Shown: positions 43,184 through 53,788 of the stretch, piece after piece
Layout: every line of letters starts with the position of its first letter
How positions within the stretch are numbered: the stretch's first letter is position 1
Notes under the pieces: model-generated
Told to the model about the DNA's origin: nothing
The model's database searches: none
What the model saw: the letters and a program-made list of their open reading frames with translations, nothing else
Origin: Halorhabdus rudnickae
GTDB lineage: Archaea > Halobacteriota > Halobacteria > Halobacteriales > Haloarculaceae
Direction: 5' to 3'
Assembly: GCF_900880625.1 (NCBI RefSeq)
Contig: NZ_CAAHFB010000001.1
Coordinates: 1,612,001 to 1,676,000, forward strand
Length of the DNA stretch: 64,000 bases
Program-made: the position numbers and the translations under genes

Positions 43184-44817
43184 GTGTTCGATCCCTCCTG
43201 TGAGAGGATGACGGCCATCGAGAATCCGGAAATGACGATCAACGCAAGCGCGGGAACGGCGGCCCGGCCGTAGAGACCGGCCTCCCGGACGCGCCAGATG
43301 TAGGTTACGAGAGTATGGTCGAAGGTGAACGGCCGCATCATCTGTGTTACCGGTAGTTCCTTCATCGTCGTCAAAAAGACCAGGGCTGCGCCGGTCGCGA
43401 TCCCTGGCGCGATCAGCGGCAGCGTCACCGCCCGGAAGGCACCGAGTCGGGTCCGGCCCAGCGTCCGGGCAGCTTCGATCAATCGGCGATCAACCTGCAT
43501 CGTCGAGGCCCGGATCGCCCCGATGGCCTGCGGGACGAACCGGACGACGTAGGCGAAGATGAGCAGTGGGAGCGTCCTGTATACTAGCTCCGTCATCGAC
43601 TTTGGGAGGCCGTGGAGACTCGCCAGCAACAGGGCGATCGCCAGGACGACTCCCGGCGTCGCGTACCCGACGTACGAGAGTCGATCGGCCAGCGCGGCCA
43701 GCCGGGACCGCCCGCGTGCCGCCGCGACCGCGATCGGCAGGGCGACCAAAAGCGACGCCCCGGCGGCCAGCAATGCCAGGTACACCGAGTTCCAACCGTA
43801 GGTCCAGGAGAAGGCCATCCCGCCCGCGGTGTAACCGCCCGCGTTACTCGAGAGCCACAGTCCGAAGACGATCACCGGGAGGGCGACCGCCAGCCCCGCG
43901 ACGACGGCGGGAAAGAGCGCGGCGACGTACCGCCAGTTCCCGAGTTCGATGACCGCGCCGCCACTGCTCCCTCGGCTCTGATAGGCACCCTCGTCGTCGG
44001 CCCCGATCTGCGATTCGAGATAGAGGATCGCCGCGGTCACGCCGAGCAACTGGATCGACAGCAGGGCGGCCCACGGTCGCATGTGATTGTTGTATCGCGC
44101 GTAGATCGCCTGGGTGAACACCTCGACGCCCATGAAGTTCGGCGTCCCGAAGTCCGCGAGCGCATACAGCGTGACCAGCAACGCCCCGGCGGCGATTCCG
44201 GGTGCGATCTGTGGCAGCGTCACCCGTCGGAAAGACTCGAGTCGTCCGGCGTCGAGCGTCCGGGCGGCCTCGAGCAGCGAGGTATCCAGCGACAACAGCG
44301 ACGCCCGCGTCGTCAATAGGACGTAGGGGTAGGTGTACAGCGTCAAGACGAGTGCCGCGCCGGCAAACCCGCTGATCTCGGGAATCTGTTCGATCTCGAT
44401 CGGTGCGAGGACACCGGTCAGAATCCCGCCGGTACCGAAGGCCGAGAGGACCGCAAGCGCCCCGAGATAGCTCGGGATCGCCAGGGGAAGCGCCGCCAAG
44501 ACCGTGAACAGCCGCGCGAACGGCAGGTCGGTCCGGGCGGTCAACAGTGCGATCGGGACGCCGACGAGCACGCTCGCCACCGTGACGACGGCGACGAGCG
44601 CGACGCTGCGGATCAGGATCTCGATCGTCCGGGGATCGACCGTGAGTGCGAACGCGCGCGGACCGAGGTCGAACACCTCGACGAACAGCCACCCCAGGGG
44701 CGCGACCAGCGCGACGGCGACGGCGATCGCGAGCAGCGTCAGCCCCGAGGGGCGGCCCGAACCGGCGGCTCCCGGAAGGCGCGCGCCCAGTCCGTGGGTC
44801 CCGCTCTCGCGGCTCAT
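43180..44817 (-). CDS. Fe(III) ABC transporter permease, two fused permease domains (FbpB-like)
   Basis: A 545-residue protein with twelve predicted helices in two repeated permease domains. Each half has the EAA loop that contacts the ATPase: LLEAARTLDAGRLESFRRVT and LIEAARTLGRTRLGAFRAVT, both followed by LP-IAPGIA. This fused architecture is typical for FbpB/SfuB ferric-iron permeases. It overlaps the binding-protein gene by 4 nt. Confidence 0.9.
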   Translation of the reverse strand: MSRESGTHGLGARLPGAAGSGRPSGLTLLAIAVAVALVAPLGWLFVEVFDLGPRAFALTVDPRTIEILIRSVALVAVVTVASVLVGVPIALLTARTDLPFARLFTVLAALPLAIPSYLGALAVLSAFGTGGILTGVLAPIEIEQIPEISGFAGAALVLTLYTYPYVLLTTRASLLSLDTSLLEAARTLDAGRLESFRRVTLPQIAPGIAAGALLVTLYALADFGTPNFMGVEVFTQAIYARYNNHMRPWAALLSIQLLGVTAAILYLESQIGADDEGAYQSRGSSGGAVIELGNWRYVAALFPAVVAGLAVALPVIVFGLWLSSNAGGYTAGGMAFSWTYGWNSVYLALLAAGASLLVALPIAVAAARGRSRLAALADRLSYVGYATPGVVLAIALLLASLHGLPKSMTELVYRTLPLLIFAYVVRFVPQAIGAIRASTMQVDRRLIEAARTLGRTRLGAFRAVTLPLIAPGIATGAALVFLTTMKELPVTQMMRPFTFDHTLVTYIWRVREAGLYGRAAVPALALIVISGFSMAVILSQEGSNT

Positions 44818-45974
44818 CCCGAGACGCCGGCCTCGGACATCAACTCGAGGGTCGGCTCGAGGTCGGCCAGGTCGGCCAGGTCGATGTCCGGCGGGTTCAG
44901 TTCGTCGACGGTGGGCAGGCCGCCGACCGGCTCGACGCCGGTGATCATCGGGTAGGCGAAACTGACGGTCGCGAAGAACTCCTGGGCTTCCGCCGAGAGC
45001 AGGTGACGGACGAAGTCAGTGATCAACTCGTCCTTTTCGGTCCCCTCGATCTGGAGGACACCGGCGACGTTGACCAGCCCGCCCGCGTCACCGCTCGTGA
45101 AGGCCAGATCGAGCGGGGCGTCGGGATGCTGGGTCTTGACGCGCATCGCGTAGTAGTGATTGGCGAATCCGGCGGTCAACTCGCCGTCGGCGACCGCCTC
45201 CGTGACGAGGTACTCGTTTGGGTACCGTTCGGTTCCCGCCTCGCGCATCGACGTCAGCCACTCCCGGGTCGCGTCTGCACCCTGTTGCAACCGCATCGCG
45301 GTCACGAAGGACTTGAACGCGCCGTAGGTCGGTGCCCACCCCATCGCCCCCTGTAAGGCGTCGGTCCCGGGGAACTGCGCGACTTTCCCGGGAATCTCGC
45401 TCTCGTCGATGGCGTTCGTATTGTACGGGACGCTCCGGGCGCGGCCGGTGACACCGACCCACGACCTGTCCGCGCCCTGGAAGTCCGCCGGGACGGGCTC
45501 GAGTGCCTCCTCGGCCAGCGGCTCGTAGGCGTCGTTCTCGGAGACGTAGCCCAGCGATGCGGCATCGATCGACCAGAAGAGATCCGCCTGGCTGGCTCCG
45601 GACTCGACCTCCTCGACGATCTGCTGGGCAAGCGATGCCGAGGGCGAGGGACTGCTGAACACCGAAAAATTCGGATAGATGTCCTCGAGCATCGTAATGA
45701 ATTTTTGATAGATGCCGCCCTCGCCGCCCCCGATATAGAGGTTCAACGTCCCCGAGAGATCCGGCAACTCTTCGATCGAAGTACCGCCGGGTGCCGGCCG
45801 GCCCTCGGCCAGCGCGCCCGATCCGCGGAACTGTGCGAGCGACGGGATCGAGATCTCCCCGCTGCTATCTGTCGTCTCGCCGCCGAGGGAACCCATACAG
45901 CCCGCCAGACCGGCCAGCGTCCCTGCACTGACCGCCCCCAGAAACCGCCGTCGACTCGTCGATCGCTCGGTCAT
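44814..45974 (-). CDS. Fe(III) ABC transporter substrate-binding Tat lipoprotein (FbpA-like)
   Basis: A 386-residue protein. The N terminus TERSTSRRRFLGAVSAGTLA then GLAGC gives a Tat signal with lipobox (Cys about 26). The mature part matches ferric-iron binding proteins: TLNLYIGGGEGGIYQKFITM, ADLFWSIDAASLGYVSENDA, RARSVPYNTNAIDESEIPGK and FAYPMITGVEPVGGLPTVDE. YNTN and late Tyr residues are probable Fe ligands. First gene of a six-gene overlapping operon; a TATA box and a perfect iron-box palindrome lie directly upstream. Confidence 0.9.
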   Translation of the reverse strand: MTERSTSRRRFLGAVSAGTLAGLAGCMGSLGGETTDSSGEISIPSLAQFRGSGALAEGRPAPGGTSIEELPDLSGTLNLYIGGGEGGIYQKFITMLEDIYPNFSVFSSPSPSASLAQQIVEEVESGASQADLFWSIDAASLGYVSENDAYEPLAEEALEPVPADFQGADRSWVGVTGRARSVPYNTNAIDESEIPGKVAQFPGTDALQGAMGWAPTYGAFKSFVTAMRLQQGADATREWLTSMREAGTERYPNEYLVTEAVADGELTAGFANHYYAMRVKTQHPDAPLDLAFTSGDAGGLVNVAGVLQIEGTEKDELITDFVRHLLSAEAQEFFATVSFAYPMITGVEPVGGLPTVDELNPPDIDLADLADLEPTLELMSEAGVSG

Positions 45975-45980
45975 TCTGGT

Positions 45981-46007
45981 TTTAGGTTAGCCTAAATCCA
46001 TATAAAC
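45981..46007 (-). promoter_or_regulatory. Promoter and perfect iron-box palindrome of the Fe(III) uptake operon
   Basis: TTTAGGTTAGCCTAAA (45981-45996) is a palindrome with 6-bp perfect arms, ending 6 bp before the ATG at 45974. On the same strand a TATA box (ggtttatatgg, about 46000-46007) lies about 26-33 bp upstream of the ATG. Transcription should start within a few bases of the ATG (leaderless), so a repressor on the palindrome would block initiation. A DtxR/SirR/Idr-type iron regulator is the likely binder. Confidence 0.75.
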
Positions 46008-46161
46008 CTCATGGATCGGGTTCGGACTGGCAACGAACGAAGGCGTCGGGTGATCCGTGTCCCAGGGTGGTGCCAGCGGTGGCGGGACCGCGGCCTGGGC
46101 GACGGGGCGACCGATCGGGCCGGGGACAAACCACTTAGTGACGCCAGCCGTAGGGGGGAGT

Positions 46162-46458
46162 ATGACAGACCGACCGCAATCGGGCGAGATCTTCGGCGTG
46201 CCGTACAACTTCGAACGACCGAGCATGAAGCGCCTGCTATCTTCGTACTGGCAGCCCGGGGAGAGTATGCTGGTCGAGAAACCCTTCGGCATCGGCTACA
46301 CGCTCAACATGGCGAACTGGCGGTCGTGGGTAGTCCTTGGCGTCGCCGGCGCGCTCCTCTGGCAACAGCAGTCCGGTGAGGACGAGGACGGCGACGGAGG
46401 TATCGACCGAACCGACGGGTCCGACGACGACGGCCCGGTTGAGGTCATGGTCGAGTAG
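46162..46458 (+). CDS. DUF5808 domain protein
   Basis: Start ATG 46162 gives 98 residues. The conserved block SGEIFGVPYNFERPSMKRLL, SSYWQPGESMLVEKPFGIGY, then TLNMANWRSWVVLGVAGALL is DUF5808, a short haloarchaeal and bacterial domain with one C-terminal membrane helix. An acidic tail follows. Function unknown. The long upstream reading to 46057 is not conserved. Confidence 0.75.
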   Translation: MTDRPQSGEIFGVPYNFERPSMKRLLSSYWQPGESMLVEKPFGIGYTLNMANWRSWVVLGVAGALLWQQQSGEDEDGDGGIDRTDGSDDDGPVEVMVE

Positions 46459-46507
46459 CCTGCGATCACACCGACGCATCTTTTGAGGGGGCGTGCGAGG
46501 TCCGCCC

Positions 46508-47080
46508 ATGATCCAGTTTGTAACCGGCAACGAGGGAAAGGTCCGCGAGGCCCGGACGGCCTTGGACACTCGTGTCGAGCAGTTCACCTACGACTACGCC
46601 GAAATCCAGAGCGACGACCTGGCCGCGATCGCCGCCCACGGCGCTCGGGAGGCATACCGCGAGGTCGGTGGCGCCGTCATGGTCGAAGATTCCGGGCTGT
46701 TCGTCGGCGCGCTCGATGGATTCCCCGGACCCTATTCGGCGTACGTCGAGGACACACTCGGGATCGAGCGTGTCTGGCGACTGGTCGAACCCGAAGACGA
46801 TCACAGCGCCGCGTTCCGGTCGCTGATCGGGTACTGTGACGGATCCGAATTAGCCGGGGCACCGACGGTCCGCGACGGTGACCCACCGGTGGCGATCTTC
46901 GAGGGGCGCGTGGCGGGGGAAATCGTCCCGCCTCGCGGTGACGGTGGTTTCGGATACGATCCGATCTTCGAGTACGACGACCGCACCTTCGGGGAGATGG
47001 ATCCCAACGAGAAAAACGAGTACTCACACCGCGGGCGAGCCATGGACGCTTTCGCCGCGTGGGACGGTGCCGATCGCTGA
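46508..47080 (+). CDS. rdgB: XTP/dITP diphosphatase (Ham1/RdgB family)
   Basis: A 190-residue protein from ATG 46508. MIQFVTGNEGKVREARTALD is the SxNxxK-like opening (TGNEGK), AVMVEDSGLFVGALDGFPGP the substrate/metal strand, FEGRVAGEIVPPRGDGGFGY the second motif, and EMDPNEKNEYSHRGRAMDAF the SHR end. It cleans the nucleotide pool of deaminated purines. It converges on ahcY with 14 bp between the stops. Confidence 0.95.
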   Translation: MIQFVTGNEGKVREARTALDTRVEQFTYDYAEIQSDDLAAIAAHGAREAYREVGGAVMVEDSGLFVGALDGFPGPYSAYVEDTLGIERVWRLVEPEDDHSAAFRSLIGYCDGSELAGAPTVRDGDPPVAIFEGRVAGEIVPPRGDGGFGYDPIFEYDDRTFGEMDPNEKNEYSHRGRAMDAFAAWDGADR

Positions 47081-47094
47081 AAAGGACCGCCCCG

Positions 47095-48372
47095 TCAGGT
47101 TCCGTGCTGCCAGGAGTCCAGGTACTCGCGTTGCTCGTCGGTCAGTTCGTCGAACTCGACGCCCTCGGCAGCGAGTTTGACTTCGGCGACCTCCCGGTCG
47201 AGGGCGTCGGGGACATTGTGGACGCCAGCGTCGTAGTCATCGCCGTTTTCGACCATCTCTCTGGCTGAAACGGCCTGGATGGCGAAGCTCTGGTCCATGA
47301 CCTCGACGGGATGGCCCTCGGCGACCGGGGAAGCAAGGTTGACCAGACGCCCCTCCGCAAGGACGTTCAACTGGCGGCCGTCCGGCATGACGTACCCGCG
47401 GACGCCGTCACGCGCATCAACGATCTCCTCGGCCATGTCTCGAAGGTGTTCGAGGTTGATCTCGACGTCGAAGTGACCGGCGTTGGCCAGTACGGCACCG
47501 TCATCCATCTTCTCGAAGTCTTCCCGGGTGATCACGTCGCGGTTGCCCGTCGTCGTCACGAACAGGTCGCCCTCCGCGGCGGCCTCGGCCATCGGCATGA
47601 CCCGAAAGCCCTCCATGTGGGCTTCCAGGGCCTTCCGGGGCTCGATCTCGGTGACGATCACGTCCGCGTTCATTCCCCGGGCCTTCGTCGCGATCCCCTT
47701 GCCACACTGGCCGTACCCGCCGACGACGACCGTCTTGCCGGCGATCGAGAGATTCGTCGTCAACTCGATCGAGACCAGACTGGCCTCGCCCGTGCCGTGG
47801 ACGTTGTCGAACAGCCGCTTCATCGGTGTGTCGTTGACCGCGAACATCGGGTACTCCAGGGCGCCGTCGTCGTCCATCGACCGCAGGCGATGGACACCCG
47901 TGGTCGTCTCCTCGCACCCGCCGATGATCGAGTCGATGAGTTCGGGATACTCCTCGTGGACGCGGAAGACCAGATCCGCGCCGTCGTCGATGGTGATCGT
48001 CGGGTCGTGTTCGAGGACCGCGTCGATGGCACCGTAATAGCCCTCGTCGTCGACGCCGCGCTCGGCGTAGGAGGTGATCGATTCGTGGGCGTCCAGGGCG
48101 ACGCTGACGTCGTCGTGCGTCGAAAGCGGGTTACAACCAGTGATGGCGACCTCCGCCCCGGCGGCGGCGATCGTCTCGGCAAGGGCCGCCGTTGTGGCCT
48201 CGACGTGCATCGCCATCCCGACGGTTTCACCCGCGAGGGGCTGGTTGGCCTCGAACTCCTCGCGGAGCGAAGCCAGGATCGGCATGTGTTCGCGTGCCCA
48301 GTCGATCTTCCGGCGACCCGACGCCTCCTTCGCGGCGGGATCGTCGACCCGCTCGCTGATCGGTTGACTCAT
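47095..48372 (-). CDS. ahcY: Adenosylhomocysteinase
   Basis: A 425-residue protein from ATG 48372 (the upstream 26-residue reading is not conserved). Landmarks: VGMAMHVEATTAALAETIAA, GAEVAITGCNPLSTHDDVSV, DDGADLVFRVHEEYPELIDS, GGCEETTTGVHRLRSMDDDG, FAVNDTPMKRLFDNVHGTGE and the NAD site VVVGGYGQCGKGIATKARGM. It hydrolyses S-adenosylhomocysteine to adenosine and homocysteine, completing the methylation cycle. A probable SAH/MTA deaminase is encoded one gene further upstream (49724). Confidence 0.96.
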   Translation of the reverse strand: MSQPISERVDDPAAKEASGRRKIDWAREHMPILASLREEFEANQPLAGETVGMAMHVEATTAALAETIAAAGAEVAITGCNPLSTHDDVSVALDAHESITSYAERGVDDEGYYGAIDAVLEHDPTITIDDGADLVFRVHEEYPELIDSIIGGCEETTTGVHRLRSMDDDGALEYPMFAVNDTPMKRLFDNVHGTGEASLVSIELTTNLSIAGKTVVVGGYGQCGKGIATKARGMNADVIVTEIEPRKALEAHMEGFRVMPMAEAAAEGDLFVTTTGNRDVITREDFEKMDDGAVLANAGHFDVEINLEHLRDMAEEIVDARDGVRGYVMPDGRQLNVLAEGRLVNLASPVAEGHPVEVMDQSFAIQAVSAREMVENGDDYDAGVHNVPDALDREVAEVKLAAEGVEFDELTDEQREYLDSWQHGT

Positions 48373-48462
48373 GTCCGGATCATCGGCGCACGTCGGGAAA
48401 ACGCTACCGAAGCGTTCGTCCGATCGGGCAGTCAGGTACTCCCGAAGCACTGTACGGAAGCG

Positions 48463-49569
48463 TCAATTCGGCGGGCCAGCGTGGTCCAGCGGCCCGCGCT
48501 CACCGTCAGCGTCCGTTTCGTCGTCGGCCTCATCGTCGGCTTCGGACACTCCGTCGTCAGCTTCTTCACCGTCGTCCGTTTCGTCGTCAGATCCATCGTC
48601 GGCTTCGGACGCCTCGTCGGCCTCGTCGTTCGCTTGCTCAACATCGTCTCCGTTGGTATCGTCGTCACCGGGCCCGGCGTGGTCCGGCGGCCCGCGCTCC
48701 ACCCCTTCATTGTCATCATCGTCCCCGTCCGGCTCGTCATGTTTGCGGTCGCGATCCGGTTCTTCGTCCGTGGAACCAGGATTCTCATTCAGGTCACGGT
48801 CCGTGTCTTGATCCGGATCTCTGACCTGGGTCCGGTCACGGTCCGTGTCTTGATCCGGATCCTCGTCCTGGTCTCGAACACGATCCGTGTCCCGGTCACC
48901 AGCCTGGAAGGGACCGCGGTCATCGTCGTCAGTCTCGTTGCCGTCCGGTCCCGCGTGTTCGGGCGGACCACGCTCGTTCTCGTCATCCACAGTCTCGTTC
49001 TCGCCGCCGTCAGTTACGTTCTCATCGGGACCGGCGTCGGCCGGCGGACCGGCGTGATCGGGTCGGTTGTTGGCACCGGGGTTGTTCTCGGTGACGAACT
49101 CCGAGACAGACGGTCCGATCCCGTTGTCACTCGATGCGAGCAGTCGATGGGCGAACGCCTGCACTTGCTGTCCGAACACTTCGTCGCCGCCATCGCTTTC
49201 GAAGATGGTCGTCGTCGAGGCGGTCCGGTTGTCAACCGTGGCGGTCACACTGACACGGACGTCCTCACTCGGAGCCGAAAGCGTGACTGTGCCGTTGGCG
49301 TCGGTCTCGTAGGTGCCGCCGATGGTGACAGTCCCGGTCTCCTCATCTGACTCATTACTATCACTGTCCTCGAGAACCCCAAGAACCGACACGTCGACGG
49401 AAGCGTTGGGCGCGGCAGTACCGTTGTCCGTCACGTTGATCGTGACGTCCGCGTCGTTGCCCGCCTGTGTCACCGAGACCGCGAGGCCGTCCTCGGCAGC
49501 CAACGCCGGGGCTGCCGTCGAGACGACCAGGAGTGCGACCACGGCGACTGCGATCAGTTTCTGATTCAT
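48463..49569 (-). CDS. Secreted, very acidic repeat protein
   Basis: A 368-residue protein from ATG 49569 with a Sec signal peptide (MNQKLIAVAVVALLVVSTAA, cut after PALA). Residues about 25-130 look like a beta-sandwich/carboxypeptidase-regulatory-like domain (DADVTINVTDNGTAAPNASV, GTYETDANGTVTLSAPSEDV) with several N-x-S/T glycosylation sites. The rest is highly acidic with a repeated motif HAGP: RPDHAGPP, GPPEHAGP, GPPDHAGP and a final GPLDHAGPPN, separated by Asp/Glu/Thr runs. Two near-identical DPDQDTDRD blocks also occur. It may be a calcium-binding or cell-surface protein. No anchor is seen. Confidence 0.75.
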   Translation of the reverse strand: MNQKLIAVAVVALLVVSTAAPALAAEDGLAVSVTQAGNDADVTINVTDNGTAAPNASVDVSVLGVLEDSDSNESDEETGTVTIGGTYETDANGTVTLSAPSEDVRVSVTATVDNRTASTTTIFESDGGDEVFGQQVQAFAHRLLASSDNGIGPSVSEFVTENNPGANNRPDHAGPPADAGPDENVTDGGENETVDDENERGPPEHAGPDGNETDDDDRGPFQAGDRDTDRVRDQDEDPDQDTDRDRTQVRDPDQDTDRDLNENPGSTDEEPDRDRKHDEPDGDDDDNEGVERGPPDHAGPGDDDTNGDDVEQANDEADEASEADDGSDDETDDGEEADDGVSEADDEADDETDADGERGPLDHAGPPN

Positions 49570-49723
49570 TGCACTCGTTGGTGGACTCTGTGGGGGCATA
49601 TACACCGATAGCCGTTCACCCCGTTCACGTCAGTTCAAGAATCAAGGAAACGATCGGAGAGGCGCCCGTACTGTTTATAATCGTTTTTTGGAGTTTTATT
49701 AGAGTCTATCTCATTCGCATAAA

Positions 49724-51013
49724 TCACGTAGCGCGATCGACGAGAGCGTGGGCACGCTCCCGGGCCTTCCGACGCGTTCGGGCCTCGTCGAAGACCGTGA
49801 CCTCGCGGTCGCGCATCAACACGTTGCCGTCGGCGACGGTGTGACGGACATCCGATCCTCGGGCCACGTACGCCAGATGGGAAACGAGGTCGTGAGCGGG
49901 CGTGAGGTGCGGGGCCTCGAGGTCGAGGATAGCGAGATCCGCGTTCGCGCCGGCCTCGATCCGGCCGGAATCGAATCCGAGCAACTCCGCGCCGTTGGCG
50001 GTCGCCATCTCGACGACTGTCGGCGCGTCGACGGCGCTGGCGTCGTCGGCGGCAAGTTTGCCGAGCATGGCTGCGTCGCGCATCTCGTCGAACATGTCGA
50101 GGTCGTTGTTCGAGGCCGCGCCGTCGGTGCCGATGCCGACGGTAACGCCGGCGTCGAGCATGTCCTGGACCGGTGCCATGCCGCTGGCCAACTTCATGTT
50201 CGAAGCCGGGCAGTGAGCGACGCCGGTGTCGGTCTCGACCAGCAATTCGATCTCGCTGTCGTCGACGTGGACGCCGTGGGCGATGTAGGTGTCTCCCGCA
50301 AGCAGTCCGATATCTTCCGCGTAGGCCAGCGGACGCATCCCCTGTTCGTCGACGATCGGCCCCACCTCGTCGGGTGTCTCGTTGGCGTGGAGGTGGGTCG
50401 CAAGCCCCGCCTCGTTGGCCTGCGGGACGAACTCTTGAAGGTACGCCTCGCCGACGGTGGTCAGCGAATGTGGCTGGAAGGCCGTCTGAATGCGCCCGTC
50501 TGCCGCGCCGTCCAGTTCTCTGGCCACCTCGATACTCCTTTCAAGTTCCGCCCGGGCCGCTTTGTCGTCTTTGCCAACAGTCACGGCAGTGTAGCCGAGG
50601 CGGGCCCGAACGCCGGCCTGTTCGATCGCATCAGCGATCTCTTTAACCTCGAAGTACATGTCCGACAACGCCGTCGTCCCGGACTTGATCATCTCGATCA
50701 GCCCCAGTTCCGCACCGATGCGAATATCTTCGGCGGTGAGTTCGGCCTCGACCGGCCAGATGTCCTCTCTGAGCCAGGCGTCGAGGGGCTTGTCATCAGC
50801 CAGGCCCCGGAGCAACGTCATCGCGACGTGCGTGTGGGCGTTGACGAGGCCGGGAATGACCAACCCGCCCGACGCGTCGAGTTCGTCGTCGGCCGAACCG
50901 ACATCGCCGACCGCTTTTATTTCGCCGTCGGCTTGGTCGATCAGTACGTCGGCGCGTTCGACAGTCAGATCCGGGCGCAATACCTCGCCACCGGAGACCA
51001 GCAGCGTGCTCAT
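49724..51013 (-). CDS. Amidohydrolase: SAH/MTA/5'-deoxyadenosine deaminase-like (DadD/MtaD family)
   Basis: A 429-residue protein from ATG 51013. Metal motif NAHTHVAMTLLRGLADDKPL, DMYFEVKEIADAIEQAGVRA, the region LATHLHANETPDEV (His and Glu), IAHGVHVDDSEIELLVETD (His) and GIGTDGAASNNDLDMFDEMR (Asp) match the 5-methylthioadenosine/S-adenosylhomocysteine deaminases. It would convert SAH, MTA or 5'-deoxyadenosine to inosine derivatives, fitting the nearby ahcY. Members of the family differ in preferred substrate, so the exact one is uncertain. Confidence 0.88.
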   Translation of the reverse strand: MSTLLVSGGEVLRPDLTVERADVLIDQADGEIKAVGDVGSADDELDASGGLVIPGLVNAHTHVAMTLLRGLADDKPLDAWLREDIWPVEAELTAEDIRIGAELGLIEMIKSGTTALSDMYFEVKEIADAIEQAGVRARLGYTAVTVGKDDKAARAELERSIEVARELDGAADGRIQTAFQPHSLTTVGEAYLQEFVPQANEAGLATHLHANETPDEVGPIVDEQGMRPLAYAEDIGLLAGDTYIAHGVHVDDSEIELLVETDTGVAHCPASNMKLASGMAPVQDMLDAGVTVGIGTDGAASNNDLDMFDEMRDAAMLGKLAADDASAVDAPTVVEMATANGAELLGFDSGRIEAGANADLAILDLEAPHLTPAHDLVSHLAYVARGSDVRHTVADGNVLMRDREVTVFDEARTRRKARERAHALVDRAT

Positions 51014-51546
51014 ACCGTACGTTTCACGTGTCCGGCCTAAGTCGGTGACGGGTTCGGCCCACTTCGCCAGCACTTTGACGACGAGATGGTGAAGAGAAAG
51101 CGACGAGCGCCCGACGGCTCGTGGCGTCGTTTCACGACCGACGGATCGTCCTCGCAGTCACTGTTGCGACGGTGATGCTGTTTGGCTTCCAGGCGCTGAC
51201 CGCATTTCTCGCACGTACCTCCACCATGTGAAGGGACTCTCGACGGGCACTGCGGGGGCGGTCCTCAGCGGCCTGTTCGTCGTCGGCGCTCTCTCCCAGG
51301 CCGGAGGGGGCCTCGTCGCCGACCGTCTCGGACAGTCCCGTCCTCTGGCGGCGATCGCGTGCGTCAGCGTGCCGCCGCTGGTCGCCCTGCCGCATCTCGA
51401 CGGACAGGCCCCACTGGCAGTCGTCGGCTCGCTGACGGGCATCCGGATGAGCGTCGGCCCCCTCATCAACGCCTACATCGTCGGGACACTGCCCGACGAT
51501 GTCGAGGGAGCAGCCTGGGGATTGCTCCGGATCGGTTTCTTTACGA

Positions 51547-51601
<55 letters not shown>

Positions 51602-51676
51602 ATTCAACCGCCGTCGATGGCACAGACGGGGTTCCAACGCAATCTTTAAGCCGTCCGACAGCGATAGTATGCATAG

Positions 51677-53380
<1,704 letters not shown>

Positions 53381-53545
53381 ATCGGGTCGCTGGGCTCGAC
53401 AGTAGTTTGCGTCCTCGCGACGATAGAACGGTTCGACGAAGCGTTCTATCTGTTGGCGGCCCGATGGTACTTGCGGCAGTTATCTTCTTGACGTTGCCCG
53501 CCCGCGCCCGGCCAAGCGATGCGCGCTGACGCCTCGATCTCCCCC

Positions 53546-53704
53546 TCAATCCTCCCGTCCCTTCAGCCACTGATCCAGACACTCCCGGATCGCCGCCTCG
53601 CGGTTGTCACGGTGGTCCCGGAAGGCCTTCGCATCGAGGGCCTCGAGGGTCTCCTCGTCGAACGCGACGGTCACCTCCTCCAGATCCGCAAGGACGTCGT
53701 TCAT
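53546..53704 (-). CDS. Small ribbon-helix-helix-like protein
   Basis: A 52-residue protein, MNDVLADLEEVTVAFDEETL followed by EALDAKAFRDHRDNREAAIR and ECLDQWLKGRED. The short strand VTVAFDEE, helix and second helix REAAIRECLDQWL fit the MetJ/Arc/CopG ribbon-helix-helix fold used by DNA-binding regulators and antitoxins. Haloarchaeal proteins of this shape are common. It starts at ATG 53704, upstream of a gene-poor edge; no toxin gene is adjacent, so an orphan regulator is more likely. Confidence 0.75.
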   Translation of the reverse strand: MNDVLADLEEVTVAFDEETLEALDAKAFRDHRDNREAAIRECLDQWLKGRED

Positions 53705-53788
53705 TGTCCGTAACCGGGGGACGGCACCGACTAATAGGTTCGTCAGCCAGTCGTCCGACGCCGGGGTGTGATTCGAATTCGCAATCGT

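Noticed and set aside
47311-49350. 679-codon plus-strand open frame opposite ahcY and the acidic secreted protein
   Set aside because: It is antisense to two well-supported genes; its open frame results from high GC and Asp/Glu-rich codons on the other strand.
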